Positions 8,855 through 19,400 are shown, numbered from the stretch's first letter. The stretch: DNA of 49,319 bases from Terriglobia bacterium (GCA_020073185.1 JAIQFT010000030.1:1-49319); one strand, 5' to 3'. Numbers and translations are program-made. Notes: generated by a model not told the origin, from the sequence alone.

Positions 8855-9898
8855 ATGATCAAGCGCTCCCTTTCCCTCCTCCTCCTCTTCGCCTCCGTCG
8901 CGTTCGCGCAGCAGGAAAGCTACGATCAACTGCTGCGTCACTGGGACTACGACCACAAAGCTCCGCTCGCCGTGCAGGAATCGGGCGTTCAAGACCGCGA
9001 CGGCATCAAGGTCCACGACCTGTCGTACGCCGTGCCCACCGGCGATCGCGCTGCCTCGCTCGGACCGAATGGCGGACGCGTCACCGCCTACCTGGTCGTG
9101 CCGCCGGGAAAAGGCCCCTTCCCTGCCGTGATTTATGGCCATTGGTGCATGCCGGGATCGGAAATGTTGAACCGCACGGAGTTTCTCGACGAGGCGGTGG
9201 TGCTGGCGCGCTCCGGCGTGATTGCCTTGCTGCCGGACCACGTGATCGCGCGTCCGGGGTTCGAGCAGAGCAAGGAGCCGCTGAACACGCAGCAGATTGA
9301 CGTGCTGGTGCAGCAAGTGACCAACATGCGCCGCGGCGCCGACCTGCTGCTGGCGCGCAAGGACGTGGACGCGAAGCGCCTCGCCTACGCCGGGCACAGT
9401 TGCAATGCCGAGGTCGGCGGGTTTCTAAGCGGGATCGACAAGCGCTTCAAGGCGGTGGTGCTCATGGCCGGGCCACTGTCGGATGAAGTGACCAACAAAG
9501 CGCCCGTGTACCAGGCTTATCGGCAGAAAATCGGGCCGGAGAAATTCGACGCCTTCGTCGCCAAGTATGCCTGGACCGATCCCGGCAAGTACGTCTCGCA
9601 CTCCGAGGGCACGCCCAAGCTGCTGCAGTTCGGCACCGAGGAGCCGTTTCTGGTTCCCGAGCGGGCGAAGCAGTATCTGGCCTATGTCAGCGAACCCAAG
9701 ACGCTGAAAATCTACGAAGCGCCGCACGCGCTTAACGCCGAGGCGACGCGCGATCGTCTGTCGTTTCTGGCCAGGGAACTTGGGGTGAAGACGCCGGATG
9801 CGAAGCTGATCGCCGCCATTCCGCCTCTGGTGCAGCCGCCGTGGCCGAAACCACCGGGCGCGACCGATGAGAAGAAGGACGAGAAGAAAGACAAGTGA
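8855..9898 (+). CDS. Secreted alpha/beta hydrolase (dienelactone hydrolase-like)
   Basis: A 347-residue exported alpha/beta hydrolase. Residues 1-18 are a signal peptide (MIKRSLSLLLLFASVAFAQQ start). The fold core includes 'PFPAVIYGHW' (strand and oxyanion region), a nucleophile elbow 'AGHSCNAEVGG' and a candidate catalytic His in 'YEAPHALNAEA'. The elbow is G-H-S-C-N rather than the strict GxSxG. The C-terminus is a Pro/Lys/Asp-rich tail (PPWPKPPGATDEKKDEKKDK), possibly a cell-envelope tether. The start at 8855 was chosen because it opens the signal peptide; the frame is open to 8750 without a better start. Substrate unknown. Confidence 0.8.
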   Translation: MIKRSLSLLLLFASVAFAQQESYDQLLRHWDYDHKAPLAVQESGVQDRDGIKVHDLSYAVPTGDRAASLGPNGGRVTAYLVVPPGKGPFPAVIYGHWCMPGSEMLNRTEFLDEAVVLARSGVIALLPDHVIARPGFEQSKEPLNTQQIDVLVQQVTNMRRGADLLLARKDVDAKRLAYAGHSCNAEVGGFLSGIDKRFKAVVLMAGPLSDEVTNKAPVYQAYRQKIGPEKFDAFVAKYAWTDPGKYVSHSEGTPKLLQFGTEEPFLVPERAKQYLAYVSEPKTLKIYEAPHALNAEATRDRLSFLARELGVKTPDAKLIAAIPPLVQPPWPKPPGATDEKKDEKKDK

Positions 9899-9909
9899 GT
9901 GCGACTCTT

Positions 9910-10000
9910 CACCACCGAGACACAGAGCCTACCGAGTATCACTGAGAACTACTTGAAAAAACTCTCGGTGTATCTCGGTGAACTCGGCGCCTCGGCGGTG
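9910..10000. repeat. Imperfect inverted repeat built from CACCGAG-type phrases
   Basis: The left arm (9910-9946) repeats CACCGAG/ACAGAG-like words. The right arm (9962-10000) carries the reverse-complement words CTCGGTG/CTCGGCG. The two pair over about 37 positions with scattered mismatches around a 15-base loop. It lies between the convergent hydrolase and fdhE genes, where it could act as a bidirectional terminator or transcript end, although it has no clear U-tract. Confidence 0.6.
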
Positions 10001-10059
10001 AATGACGACCGACGCCTGAAGACCTTGGCTTTGGTCTTGTGCCTGAAGCCCGAAGCCTG

Positions 10060-10863
10060 CTACGCCGCCATCAGGTTCGACTGCAGCTTGGTGTAGCCGT
10101 GCTCCTGCGCCCATAGGGTAAGAGGAAGCGAGGCGAGTTCGTCGACGACCGGAATGGCGAGACCGTTCTTGGTGAGGTCGACAGTCTTGATGCAGGTCCT
10201 GCAGGTTTCGCAAGCTTCGAGGCGGAGGTGCTCGAATTGCTCCGAGGTATAGACGGCGAGCGCGTCGTTGCGGTCCTCGCCGCAGCCGGGACAGACCGCG
10301 CGCGGGAACTCCCACTCATGGGCGCAGAGCGAGCAGATGAAGGTGCGCCTGGCGCCGAGTTGCGCCTCGCGCAGCACGCCGACCACCGGCTCGGAATCGC
10401 ACACCGGACAGGTGCCGGAATTGCCGTGGCGCGGTGGTGCCGGCAGGCGCTCGCAGACGAACTCCGCGTAGGGCTGAAGGAAGGCGCGCGCAAAAAAAGA
10501 CTCGGTGCAGGAAAGCTCGGAGATTGCCGAGCGCTGCCAGAACTCACGCAGCAGCTTCTGCCAGCGCTCCTCCTTACCGGCAGCGATCTGCTCGGCGAGC
10601 GAGGAAAGCGGCACCGGACCCAGTTCCTTCACCGTGTCGAGGAATCCTGGAAAGCGCGGCAGCAGCAGGACGGTGTCGAGGCAGTCGCGAAAAGCATTGC
10701 CCGGGAGAAGCGCCTTCCCCCGGGCCTGTTGAATGTATCCGTAGAGCGCCTTCTGGTAGCGCGCCACGCCGGCGTAGAACCCGAGCATCTCGGCGGCGAA
10801 GGGAAAGATTTCTCCCAATTCCTGCGCACGCGCGATCCTCTGGTCCCAAGTCGGGCGGGTCAT
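10060..10863 (-). CDS. fdhE: Formate dehydrogenase accessory protein FdhE
   Basis: A 267-residue cytoplasmic protein of the FdhE family, needed for maturation of Tat-exported respiratory formate dehydrogenases. Its C-terminal half carries the family's rubredoxin-like metal-binding pairs: CPVC, CSLC ('FICSLCAHEWEFPR'), CPGC ('VCPGCGED') and a CETCRTC group. The N-terminal half is helical. It is the last gene of the fdh operon, starting 10 bases after the gamma-subunit stop, which matches the usual fdhE neighbourhood. The ATG at 10863 is the natural start (MTRPTWDQRIARAQEL). Confidence 0.93.
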   Translation of the reverse strand: MTRPTWDQRIARAQELGEIFPFAAEMLGFYAGVARYQKALYGYIQQARGKALLPGNAFRDCLDTVLLLPRFPGFLDTVKELGPVPLSSLAEQIAAGKEERWQKLLREFWQRSAISELSCTESFFARAFLQPYAEFVCERLPAPPRHGNSGTCPVCDSEPVVGVLREAQLGARRTFICSLCAHEWEFPRAVCPGCGEDRNDALAVYTSEQFEHLRLEACETCRTCIKTVDLTKNGLAIPVVDELASLPLTLWAQEHGYTKLQSNLMAA

Positions 10864-10873
10864 TCTTACTCTT

Positions 10874-11572
10874 CTACTCTTTCACCACATCCTCTGCTGC
10901 TACGATCTTGTCCAGCCAGAGGCGATGATGGAACCTGGCCCAAGACGTGGACACCTCGCCACGGATGACGGAATTGAAGCCGCCGCGCACCACGGCGGTG
11001 CCCATGTAGACGTGAATGATAAACCCGCCCAGCGTTACCAGGAACGCGATCGGGTGCAGGATCACTGAGATCAGCCGCAGGAAGCGCAGGCTCCAGGGAA
11101 GGTACTCGGAGAACCAGAGCACCATACCGGTGGCGAACAGCGCGATGCCACCCCAGAACATGACCCAGAAGAGGTACTTCTGTCCGTAGTTGAAGCGGTC
11201 CACCGGCGCAAACTGCTGGTAGGAGCGGACGGCCTTGTGCGGTTCCGGCTGTTCCTCTTCCTCGTTGCGAACGTACTCGCCGATGAACTTGCGCCACTCG
11301 CGGTCCTGCTTGGTGATGTACATGTCCTTGCTCCACATGACGAACATGTAGACCACGCCGAAGGTGAAGATCAGGCCCATCCACGGATGGACAGCGCGGG
11401 CCACGGGACCGCCGCCCAAGAACAGGGCCAGCCACCACATCCAGGGCGTCCAGAAGGCGAGGCCGCTGAGCAGGAGGTAGACGTACGACAGGCCCGCGAC
11501 CCAGTGAATGATGCGCTCCTTGAGCGTGTAGCGGAGCACACCGCCGTTGCGAAGTATACGATGCTGGCTCAT
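10874..11572 (-). CDS. fdnI: Formate dehydrogenase gamma subunit, cytochrome b556
   Basis: A 232-residue membrane protein that passes electrons from the beta subunit to the quinone pool through two b hemes. Four hydrophobic segments are visible: about residues 24-45, 60-80, 122-145 and 160-182. Candidate heme histidines are in 'ERIIHWVAG', 'HPWMGLIF' and 'GFIIHVYMG'. The loop between segments 2 and 3 is charged ('VRNEEEEQPEPHK'). The ATG at 11572 overlaps the beta-subunit stop (ATGA) and has an AGGAGG site upstream, indicating translational coupling. Assigned to the FdnI/FdoI family by sequence and operon position. Confidence 0.92.
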   Translation of the reverse strand: MSQHRILRNGGVLRYTLKERIIHWVAGLSYVYLLLSGLAFWTPWMWWLALFLGGGPVARAVHPWMGLIFTFGVVYMFVMWSKDMYITKQDREWRKFIGEYVRNEEEEQPEPHKAVRSYQQFAPVDRFNYGQKYLFWVMFWGGIALFATGMVLWFSEYLPWSLRFLRLISVILHPIAFLVTLGGFIIHVYMGTAVVRGGFNSVIRGEVSTSWARFHHRLWLDKIVAAEDVVKE

Positions 11573-12450
11573 TGTTTGCCTCCTGCGTTGGCCCGCGGAA
11601 CCTTGCCGTCTGGGGGGGCGTGCTTCGGTCCATAGCGCAGGTAATGGATGAACGTCCCGATGATGCCGCCGAGGATGGCGAGATTGCCGATCCACTTCAG
11701 CGGCTGTTTCCAAAGCTCAACCGTCCAGGGAACGGTAGGATCGGCAGGCAGACCGTAGGCTTGCGGCTTGTCGGCAAAGGCGAGGATGGAGACCACGCCG
11801 GTGCCGCCAACGCCGCCCGGATCATAGATGCCGGCGGTGGTAAAGCCCGAGGCCTTGAGCTGGTCGACTCGCTTCTGAGCCTTGAGCAGCAGGTTTTCCT
11901 TGGTGCCGAATTGCAGGCAGCTCGTAGGGCAGGCCTTGATGCAGGCGGGCTCCAAGCCGACGGAAACGCGATCCACGCAGAGGGTGCACTTGTACACCTT
12001 CTTGGTTTGCGCGCTCAGCTTGGGCACGTTGAACGGGCAGCCGGAGATACAGTAGCCGCAGCCGATGCAGTTCTCCTGCTGGAAGTCGACGATACCGTTC
12101 TCGTATTGCACGATGGCGGCGGGAGCCGGACAGGCCTTCAAGCAGCCGGGATCGGCGCAGTGCATACACTGGTCCTTGCGCATCAGCCAGTGCAGCGTTC
12201 CGCCTTCCTCGACTTCGTTGAAGCGGATCAGGTTCCAGACGTGCGGTGTCATGTCGGGCAGGGTTTGATAGGTGCCCAGATTGACGGTGGTTTCCGGCGG
12301 CAGATCGTTCCACTCCTGGCAGGCGACCTCGCAGGCCTTGCAGCCGATGCAGGTCGAGGTGTCAATGAGCTTGGCGACTACCTGAGTCACGCGGATGCCC
12401 GGGGAAGCGGCGCCCGCGGAAGCGTTTTTCATTTCCAGAGCTTTCGTCAT
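11569..12450 (-). CDS. fdnH: Formate dehydrogenase beta subunit, iron-sulfur protein
   Basis: A 293-residue electron-transfer subunit with four [4Fe-4S] clusters. The motifs are 'CIGCKACEVACQEW', 'CMHCADPGCLKACP', 'CIGCGYCISGCP' and 'CTLCVDRVSVGLEPACIKACP'. These match the FdnH/FdoH arrangement. Residues about 258-276 ('WIGNLAILGGIIGTFIHYL') form the single C-terminal transmembrane helix that anchors the subunit and feeds cytochrome b. There is no own signal peptide; export is expected by hitchhiking on the Tat signal of the alpha subunit. It lies 13 bases after the alpha stop and overlaps the gamma gene by four bases. Confidence 0.94.
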   Translation of the reverse strand: MTKALEMKNASAGAASPGIRVTQVVAKLIDTSTCIGCKACEVACQEWNDLPPETTVNLGTYQTLPDMTPHVWNLIRFNEVEEGGTLHWLMRKDQCMHCADPGCLKACPAPAAIVQYENGIVDFQQENCIGCGYCISGCPFNVPKLSAQTKKVYKCTLCVDRVSVGLEPACIKACPTSCLQFGTKENLLLKAQKRVDQLKASGFTTAGIYDPGGVGGTGVVSILAFADKPQAYGLPADPTVPWTVELWKQPLKWIGNLAILGGIIGTFIHYLRYGPKHAPPDGKVPRANAGGKQ

Positions 12451-12463
12451 GGCATCCTCCTCC

Positions 12464-15400
12464 CTATACCTTCTCCAGCTTCACCAGGAAGCCTTTGTAC
12501 TCGGGCGCAAATGAGTTGGGGTCCACGATGGTCGGAGTGACTATGTTGGCCATGGAGCCGGCCTGCTCGCCGCGTCCAAGGAAGCCCCAGTGAATGGGGA
12601 ATCCGATCTGGTGCACGGTCTTGCCGGCCACCTGCATGGGCTTGATGCGCTTGGTCACCATGGCCTTGCCCTGAATGGCGCCGCGGGCGCTGGTGACCTT
12701 GACCTGGTCACCGCTCTTCAGGCTTTTCTCCTTGGCCAGCTCTTCCGAGATCTCGACGAAGAATTCCGGCTGCAACTGCACGTTGTAGGCGTTGTTCTTG
12801 GTCCAGTAGTGGAAGTGCTCGGTGAGGCGATAGGTGGTGGCGACGATCGGGAACTCATCGGCTTTGCCGAGGCGGTCCCACTTGCCCTTGAAGGGCTTGA
12901 CGGCGGGATTCTTGCTGGTGGCCGGATGCAGCGGGTTGTCCACCGGCGACTCGGTGGGCTCGTAGAACTCGGTGAATGGCCCCTCGGCAAACATGCCCGG
13001 CACGAACAAGCGAGCCACGCCTTCGGGCAGCATGATGAACGGTCCCATGCCGGCCTCAGGCGGGCTGTCGGGCTTATAGTCGGGGACATCGCCGACCCAC
13101 TTCTCGCCGTTCCAGCGAATCACAGGGCGCTTAGGATCCCAAGGCTTGCCCTGCGCGTCAGCGGAACAGCGGTTGTACATGACGCGCCGGTTGGCGGGCC
13201 AGTTGAAGCCCCACTCGGAGAAGCGCTTCATGCCACTGGGATCGGCATTGTTGCGGCGCTGGCCGAGATTGCCGGATTGCGGATAAAAGCCGACGTACAG
13301 CCAGTTGCCGCTGAGGGTGGAGCCGTCGGCGCGCATTTGCAAAAACGCTCCCAACTGCTCGCCCTGCTTGAGCACGACGGTCTTCGGGTCTTTCGGGTCC
13401 TTGACGTCGGCCAGCGCCCAGCCATTGATCTCGCGGGCAACCTCGTCGAGCGAGGGCTGGAAGGGGTTGGTGTACCACCAATTGACGTTGAGAACTGGCT
13501 CGGGCGACTTGCCACCTTCCTTCTGATACAGGTCGCGGACACGGAGGAAGATGCGGGCAATGATCTCCTGGTCGGCCTTCGCGTCGCCGGGGGGATCCAG
13601 CGCCTTGTACTTCCACTGGAACCAGCGGGCGGAATTGACGAAGGAGCCGTCCTTTTCGGCAAAGTTGGCGGCGGGCAGGAGGAAGACCTCGGTCTTCACG
13701 TCCTTGGTGGTGGTCTTTTCCTCGTCGAGGGCGATGATATCCGGCTTCCAGAAGGAAGCGGTTTCGGTCTCGAAGTTTTCCGCCACCACCAGGAACTTCA
13801 GCTTCTTGAGGGCGCTGATGACCTTGCGGGAGTGCGGGCCGTTGTTGACCGGGTTCATGCCAAAGTTGAGCAGGCCGTCCATCTTGCCGTTGTACATATG
13901 GTCGAAGATGAACGCCCAACTCCAATTCTCGTACAGACCGGGGCCGCCGGCCGAGGGCAGGCGCGGATGCCACTGGTAGCCGAACTCGTTTTCCTGGGTC
14001 GCCTTCAGGCCGTAGTAGGCCTTCATCTGGCTGACGTAGAACGTGTCGGTGTGGCTCCAGAAGTTCATCGAGGCCGGACGCAGCGGCTTGGGCGTTACCG
14101 CCGCCAGGTAGGTCTTCATGTCCGGGTGGTCCTGCTTGGGGATGGCGATATATCCGGGCAGGTTGTGGTATGCCATGCCGCAATCGGTACCGCCCTGGAT
14201 GTTGGAGTGCCCGCGGAGGGCGTTGATGCCGCCGCCGGCCATGCCGATATTGCCGAGCAGCAGTTGCAGCATGGCGGCGATGTGGATCAACTGCACCGAG
14301 AAGCTGTGGTGCGTCCAGCCGAGGGCGTACATGATGGTGCCCACTTTATCGGCGGGATAGGTGGAGGTGATGATCTCGGCTGCCTTGTTGAAGCTCTCGG
14401 CGCTGCATCCGCAGATCTTGGAAACCATTTCCGGCGTGTAACGGGCGTAGTGCTTCTTCATCAACTGGAAGACGCATCGTGGATCCTGCATGGTCGGATC
14501 GACCTTGGCGAAGCCATCCTTGCCGATGTCGTAGTTCCACGTGCTCTTGTCGTACTTCTTGTTGGCTTCATCCCAGCCGCTGAACACGCCGACGTCGTCC
14601 TTGAACTCGTAGCCAGGGTGGACGATGAACGTGGCGTTGGTATAGAGGCGGACGTACTCCTGCTGGATGCGGTCGTGGGTGAAGCAATAGTTGATGAGGC
14701 CGGCGAGGAAGGCGATGTCGCTGCCGGCGCGAATCTGGGTGAAGTGGTCGGCGACCGCCGAAGTGCGGTTGAAACGCGGGTCCACCGAAACCAGCTTGGC
14801 GTTGCGGTTGCGCTTGGCTTCCATGACGAAGCGGAAGCCGACAGGATGGTTTTCAGCGGGATTGCCGCCCATGGCAAGAACGACATCAGCATTCTGGATG
14901 TCGGTCCAGCCGTTGGTCATGGCGCCGCGCCCGAATGTGGCGGCCAAACTGGCCACCGTCGGGCCGTGTCATATACGGGCCTGTTGTTCCAGCGGTATGA
15001 CGCCCAAGCCCGCGCGGAACGCTTTGACAAGCAGATAATTGTTCTCGTTGTTATCGGTGCATCCGCCGATGACGCCGACCGCGGTCAACGCATTGCCTTC
15101 GCGCAATTTCGCGTCGCGCGTGTCCTTCATCAGGCGGGCGATGCGATCCACCATGAAGTCCCAGGACTTCTCTTCCCAGTGATCACTGCCGGGGGCGCGG
15201 TACATGGGATTGGTGATGCGGCGGTCATTGATGATGGTGTGCTTGATGGTTGCGCCTTTGGGACATAGCGCGCCTTGATTGATGGGATGGTCGGGATCGC
15301 CTTCAATGTGCACGACCGCCGGTTTGACGTTGCCGGACTTATCACCGAGAGTGTGAATGATGATGCCGCATCCGACTGCGCAATACGGGCAGGTGGAGCG

Positions 15401-15541
15401 GGTTTCGGTGGTGCGGGCGATTTTCAGTTCCCGCACTTCGGCGTAAGCCGGAGCCAGATCGAAACCTAAGACCGACGCGGCAACGCCGCCGACGGTCGAG
15501 ACCTTCAGAAAATCTCTACGTGAAGTGTTCATACTGACCAT
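12464..15541 (-). CDS. fdnG: Formate dehydrogenase-N-type alpha subunit, selenoprotein (in-frame UGA)
   Basis: The molybdopterin catalytic subunit oxidising formate. Read through one in-frame UGA (14971-14969) it is 1025 residues, the expected length for FdnG/FdoG. The UGA sits in 'LEQQAR-I-[U]-HGPTVASLA', exactly where E. coli FdnG has selenocysteine ('QARV-U-HGPTVASLAPTFG'). A hairpin follows at the SECIS position. The N-terminus carries a twin-arginine signal (RRDFLKVSTVGG), placing the enzyme outside the membrane. It is followed by a [4Fe-4S] motif C51-x2-C54-x3-C58 and C93. The start is 15541 or the ATG at 15532. Automated callers would split it at the UGA into 190- and 830-residue pieces. 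Translation needs SelA-D, none of which is in the window. Confidence 0.95.
14939..14971 (-). promoter_or_regulatory. Bacterial SECIS-like hairpin directly after the Sec UGA
   Basis: After the UGA (14971-14969) and an 11-base spacer, GGUGGCC (14957-14951) pairs with GGCCGCC (14945-14939). This is a seven-pair stem with one U-G pair, around the loop AGUUU. Bacterial SECIS hairpins lie at this distance 3' of the Sec codon inside the reading frame and present a G-U in the apical loop, as here. SelB binding is inferred from position and shape. Confidence 0.8.
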
Positions 15542-15795
15542 GTCCTCCCACGGTGGTTGCGGTCAGAAAAGGCAGGGCCGAAGAGCGCTAGACGCAGACC
15601 CAGTTGCAAGAATTGCGCAACGGTTTATCGTTTTTTGCGGGCCGTGTCAAGCAGAATGGCTGAAACCAGGCTCCAGGCTTCGGGCGCCAGGCTTCAGGGA
15701 GGATCGTACCCATTCTTGAACTGTAGTGACAGGACTGGCGTGGCGTACCTTGGCGCTCGCAGTTGGGCGCGCCCAGGTACACGCGCGGGCTCAAC

Positions 15796-15801
15796 TATAA
15801 T
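15796..15801 (+). promoter_or_regulatory. Consensus -10 element (TATAAT) upstream of dinB-like gene
   Basis: A perfect TATAAT lies 23 bases before the ATG at 15825. No good -35 is visible at the usual spacing, so this is only a candidate promoter. The ribosome site GGAGGTG lies between it and the start codon. Confidence 0.45.
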
Positions 15802-15824
15802 GGCGCGCTTCCTGGAGGTGAGAG

Positions 15825-16334
15825 ATGGCGGGAACCTATGGATTCCTCCTCGATACGTACGAAACGGAAATCCTGAAAATTACGGGGTTATGGGCGTCAT
15901 TTCCGGCGGCCAGCATGGACTACCGGCCGCATCCGAAATCGCGCAGCGTGCTGGAGCAAATTGAGCACCAGGTGCAGTCGGAGGGCCGGTGGATGAAGGT
16001 GATGCTGGGAATTGATACCGGCGACCCCAATCCGGCGCAGCGGACCAAAGAAGGATTTATCGAGAAGTACCGGGCGGATGCGACGCGGCGGCTGGAAATG
16101 CTGCGGGCGAAATCCAACGAATGGTGGTGCGCGAACACGCAGTTTTTCGACGTGACGCGAACCCGAGCGTGGGTGATGACGCGGCGCATCGCTCATTCCT
16201 CCCACCATCGCGGCCAACTGGTGGTCTACCTCAGGCTGGTCGGAGAGTTGGTGCCGTCCGTTTATGGCCCGACGGCGGATACGGGCGAGAAGGTGGTATA
16301 CAGCTTTGCGGAACGGCACAAGCGGTCGGCGTGA
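15825..16334 (+). CDS. DinB family protein
   Basis: A 169-residue four-helix-bundle protein of the DinB/YfiT-like superfamily. The putative metal ligands are His in 'VLEQIEHQVQSE' and the pair in 'RIAHSSHHRGQLVVYLRL'. Such proteins act as metal-dependent, thiol-linked transferases or have unknown roles; no substrate can be inferred. The start at 15825 has GGAGGTG a few bases upstream and a TATAAT 23 bases upstream. The gene is divergent from the formate dehydrogenase operon and appears monocistronic. Confidence 0.85.
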   Translation: MAGTYGFLLDTYETEILKITGLWASFPAASMDYRPHPKSRSVLEQIEHQVQSEGRWMKVMLGIDTGDPNPAQRTKEGFIEKYRADATRRLEMLRAKSNEWWCANTQFFDVTRTRAWVMTRRIAHSSHHRGQLVVYLRLVGELVPSVYGPTADTGEKVVYSFAERHKRSA

Positions 16335-16356
16335 TCGCAGGTTATCGACATGCAAC

Positions 16357-16381
16357 AAAAAAGGCCCGGAGAACCCGGGCC
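16357..16381 (-). terminator. Rho-independent terminator of the ferredoxin gene
   Basis: On the minus strand a GGCCCGG/CCGGGCC stem (16381-16375 with 16369-16363) and a five-base loop are followed by six T residues (16362-16357). It begins 20 bases beyond the ferredoxin stop codon. Confidence 0.85.
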
Positions 16382-16401
16382 GGTTGGCGTAGAACGCCGG
16401 A

Positions 16402-16656
16402 CTAGTTCGCGTAGAACTTGGCGTTCTTCTCGACGAAATCTTTCTTGTCCTCGGGCACTTCGTCAGCCGGGAACATGGAATTGGAGGGGCAGACGGCGAC
16501 ACAGGCGCCACAATCAATGCATCCTTCGGGATCCACGTACATCTGGGTGGCGGTCTCGAATTCCGGCTCGTCTTTCTTCGGATGAATACAGTCGGTGGGG
16601 CAGGCGTCGGCACAAAGGACGTCCTTCAAACAGGTATCGGTGATTACATAAGCCAT
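16402..16656 (-). CDS. fdxA: 7Fe/8Fe ferredoxin (FdxA type)
   Basis: An 84-residue dicluster ferredoxin. The first cysteine group is C9-x5-C15-x3-C19-x3-C23 ('CLKDVLCADACPTDCIHP'). The second is the regular C-x2-C-x2-C-x3-CP ('CIDCGACVAVCP'). This layout and the tail 'EVPEDKKDFVEKNAKFYAN' resemble the [3Fe-4S][4Fe-4S] ferredoxins of Thermus and Azotobacter. Whether the first cluster is 3Fe or 4Fe cannot be settled from sequence. The ATG at 16656 (MAYVITDTC) has GGGAG upstream; the open frame to 16722 is rejected. It is a single-gene unit ending at a clear terminator. Partner enzymes are unknown. Confidence 0.93.
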   Translation of the reverse strand: MAYVITDTCLKDVLCADACPTDCIHPKKDEPEFETATQMYVDPEGCIDCGACVAVCPSNSMFPADEVPEDKKDFVEKNAKFYAN

Positions 16657-16767
16657 CGTTGATTTCTCCCGATGAGATTTCCTGGGCGCCGCCGCTCCCG
16701 GATCTCCCGGACGGTGCACCACGTCTATGAAGGTAGCGGGTGGCTGTACCAGCGGCGGTGATGTGGC

Positions 16768-16905
16768 TCACTGGTCGATGTGAGCAGGCGCACGTCCGCC
16801 GCGGAGCACCGAGCCGCCGATCAGTTCAGGACCTCGCCGGAGATGCGGCGCGAGCGCATCTTTCGGCCAGCGGACGGTCTGCTCGGCAACCTGGATTTGT
16901 CCCAT
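16768..16905 (-). CDS. Small hypothetical ORF (45 aa) downstream of metX
   Basis: A short frame starting MGQIQVAEQTVRWPKDALAP. Its ATG is 9 bases beyond the metX stop and has an unusually strong ribosome site (AGGAGGAGG), stronger than those of most genes in the window. It ends at a TGA at 16768. There is no hydrophobic segment or cysteine, and I recognise no family. The strong initiation signal and co-directional position suggest a translated small protein of the metYX operon. Composition alone cannot exclude a chance frame. Confidence 0.4.
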   Translation of the reverse strand: MGQIQVAEQTVRWPKDALAPHLRRGPELIGGSVLRGGRAPAHIDQ

Positions 16906-16914
16906 GGCCTCCTC

Positions 16915-18042
16915 CTAGAGATTGGCCGCCCGCACCACCTGCGGCCGGGCGATCGGCACCGGGGTTCCCACGGGGCGCCAGAGCGCGGCGGTGATGAACG
17001 GGGCGAGCTGATCCATGTCGGCCAGAAAACCGTCGTGCCCGTGCGACGACTTCAGCTCGGCGTAGTCGCAGGCGTGCCCGGCAGCGCGGATGCGCTGCGC
17101 CAGATCGCGGACGTCCTCCGGAGGAAACAGCCAGTCGGAAGAGATGCCGACCAGCAGCACGCGGGCGCGGATGCGGCGCAGGGCGTCGCGCTCCGAGTCG
17201 TAGCCGCGGGCCAGATCGAAGGTGTCCATCGCTTTCGACAGCACGATGTAGGAATTGGCGTCGAAGCGGGCGATGAACTTTTCGCCCTGGTGATCGAGGT
17301 ATCCGGCGACGTCGAAGCGATCGGCGTAGGTGCGGTAGGGATCTTCGCCGTTGCGGTTCGGCCGTCGCGCGAAGCGTTGCGAAAACAGCTCCGCCGACTT
17401 GTAGGAGAGCATGGCAATGCCGCGCGCGAGCGCGAGCCCGGCCTCGGGGCCCTCGCCGGGTGCGTAGCGTCCGCCGCGAAACGCGGGATCGAGTTGGATG
17501 GCGAGGCGCTGGAGGTGGTTCAAGGCCAGCCCCATCGCGGAAAGGGGCGCGGCGCCGATGGCGATGGCGCGCTCGACGCGCTGCGGAAAATCAATCGCCC
17601 ACTGCAGCGCCTGCATGCCGCCAATGGAGCCGCCGACAACGGTGTGAAGGCGCTCGATGCCCAGTTGGTCGAGCACGCGCGCCTGCGCCCGCACCATGTC
17701 GCGGATGGAGACCAGAGGGAAGTCCGGACCGTAGGTGACGCCGGTCACTGGGTTGAGTGAGGATGGTCCGGTGGAGCCGTAGCAGGAACCGACGAGATTG
17801 GCGCCGATCACGCAGAAGCGCGAGGTGTCAAAAACGCCCGGGAAGAGTTCCGGCCACCAGTCGGCTACGCGCGCCGAACCGGAGAGCGCGTGACAGACGA
17901 GGATGGCGTTGTCGCGGCGCTGGTTCAGTTCGCCGTACACCGCATAGCGCACCTCGGGCGAGGGCAGGTCGCCGCCGGCGTCAAGGCGAAAGGCGCCGTC
18001 GAGGGTACAGTTGGATTCCGCAGTGGGTTCGATCCGTGCCAT
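16915..18042 (-). CDS. metX: Homoserine O-acetyltransferase
   Basis: A 375-residue alpha/beta-hydrolase-fold enzyme that acetylates homoserine with acetyl-CoA, the first committed step of methionine synthesis by direct sulfhydrylation. The nucleophile is Ser139 in 'GGSIGGMQALQWA', the acid Asp303 in 'SSDWLFPPED' and the base His336 in 'SSHGHDGFL'. The family signature 'NLVGSCYGSTGPSSLNP' (residues 82-98) is present. Some MetX-like enzymes prefer succinyl-CoA; the neighbouring sulfhydrylase does not settle this. The start is 2 bases after the metY stop, so the two form one operon with metY first. It is under the upstream attenuator. Confidence 0.93.
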   Translation of the reverse strand: MARIEPTAESNCTLDGAFRLDAGGDLPSPEVRYAVYGELNQRRDNAILVCHALSGSARVADWWPELFPGVFDTSRFCVIGANLVGSCYGSTGPSSLNPVTGVTYGPDFPLVSIRDMVRAQARVLDQLGIERLHTVVGGSIGGMQALQWAIDFPQRVERAIAIGAAPLSAMGLALNHLQRLAIQLDPAFRGGRYAPGEGPEAGLALARGIAMLSYKSAELFSQRFARRPNRNGEDPYRTYADRFDVAGYLDHQGEKFIARFDANSYIVLSKAMDTFDLARGYDSERDALRRIRARVLLVGISSDWLFPPEDVRDLAQRIRAAGHACDYAELKSSHGHDGFLADMDQLAPFITAALWRPVGTPVPIARPQVVRAANL

Positions 18043-18044
18043 GA

Positions 18045-19400
<1,356 letters not shown>

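Noticed and set aside
14969-14971. Nonsense mutation or gene end inside formate dehydrogenase alpha
   Set aside because: The position coincides with the Sec codon of FdnG, homology continues in frame without a gap, and a SECIS-like hairpin follows.
12590-15268. A very long open frame (892 codons) on the plus strand over the formate dehydrogenase alpha gene
   Set aside because: It is the antisense shadow of a GC-rich gene. The opposite strand gives a clear FdnG protein, and the plus-strand translation has no recognisable domain.
16780-17760. A 326-codon plus-strand frame over metX
   Set aside because: Antisense shadow of metX; no recognisable domain.
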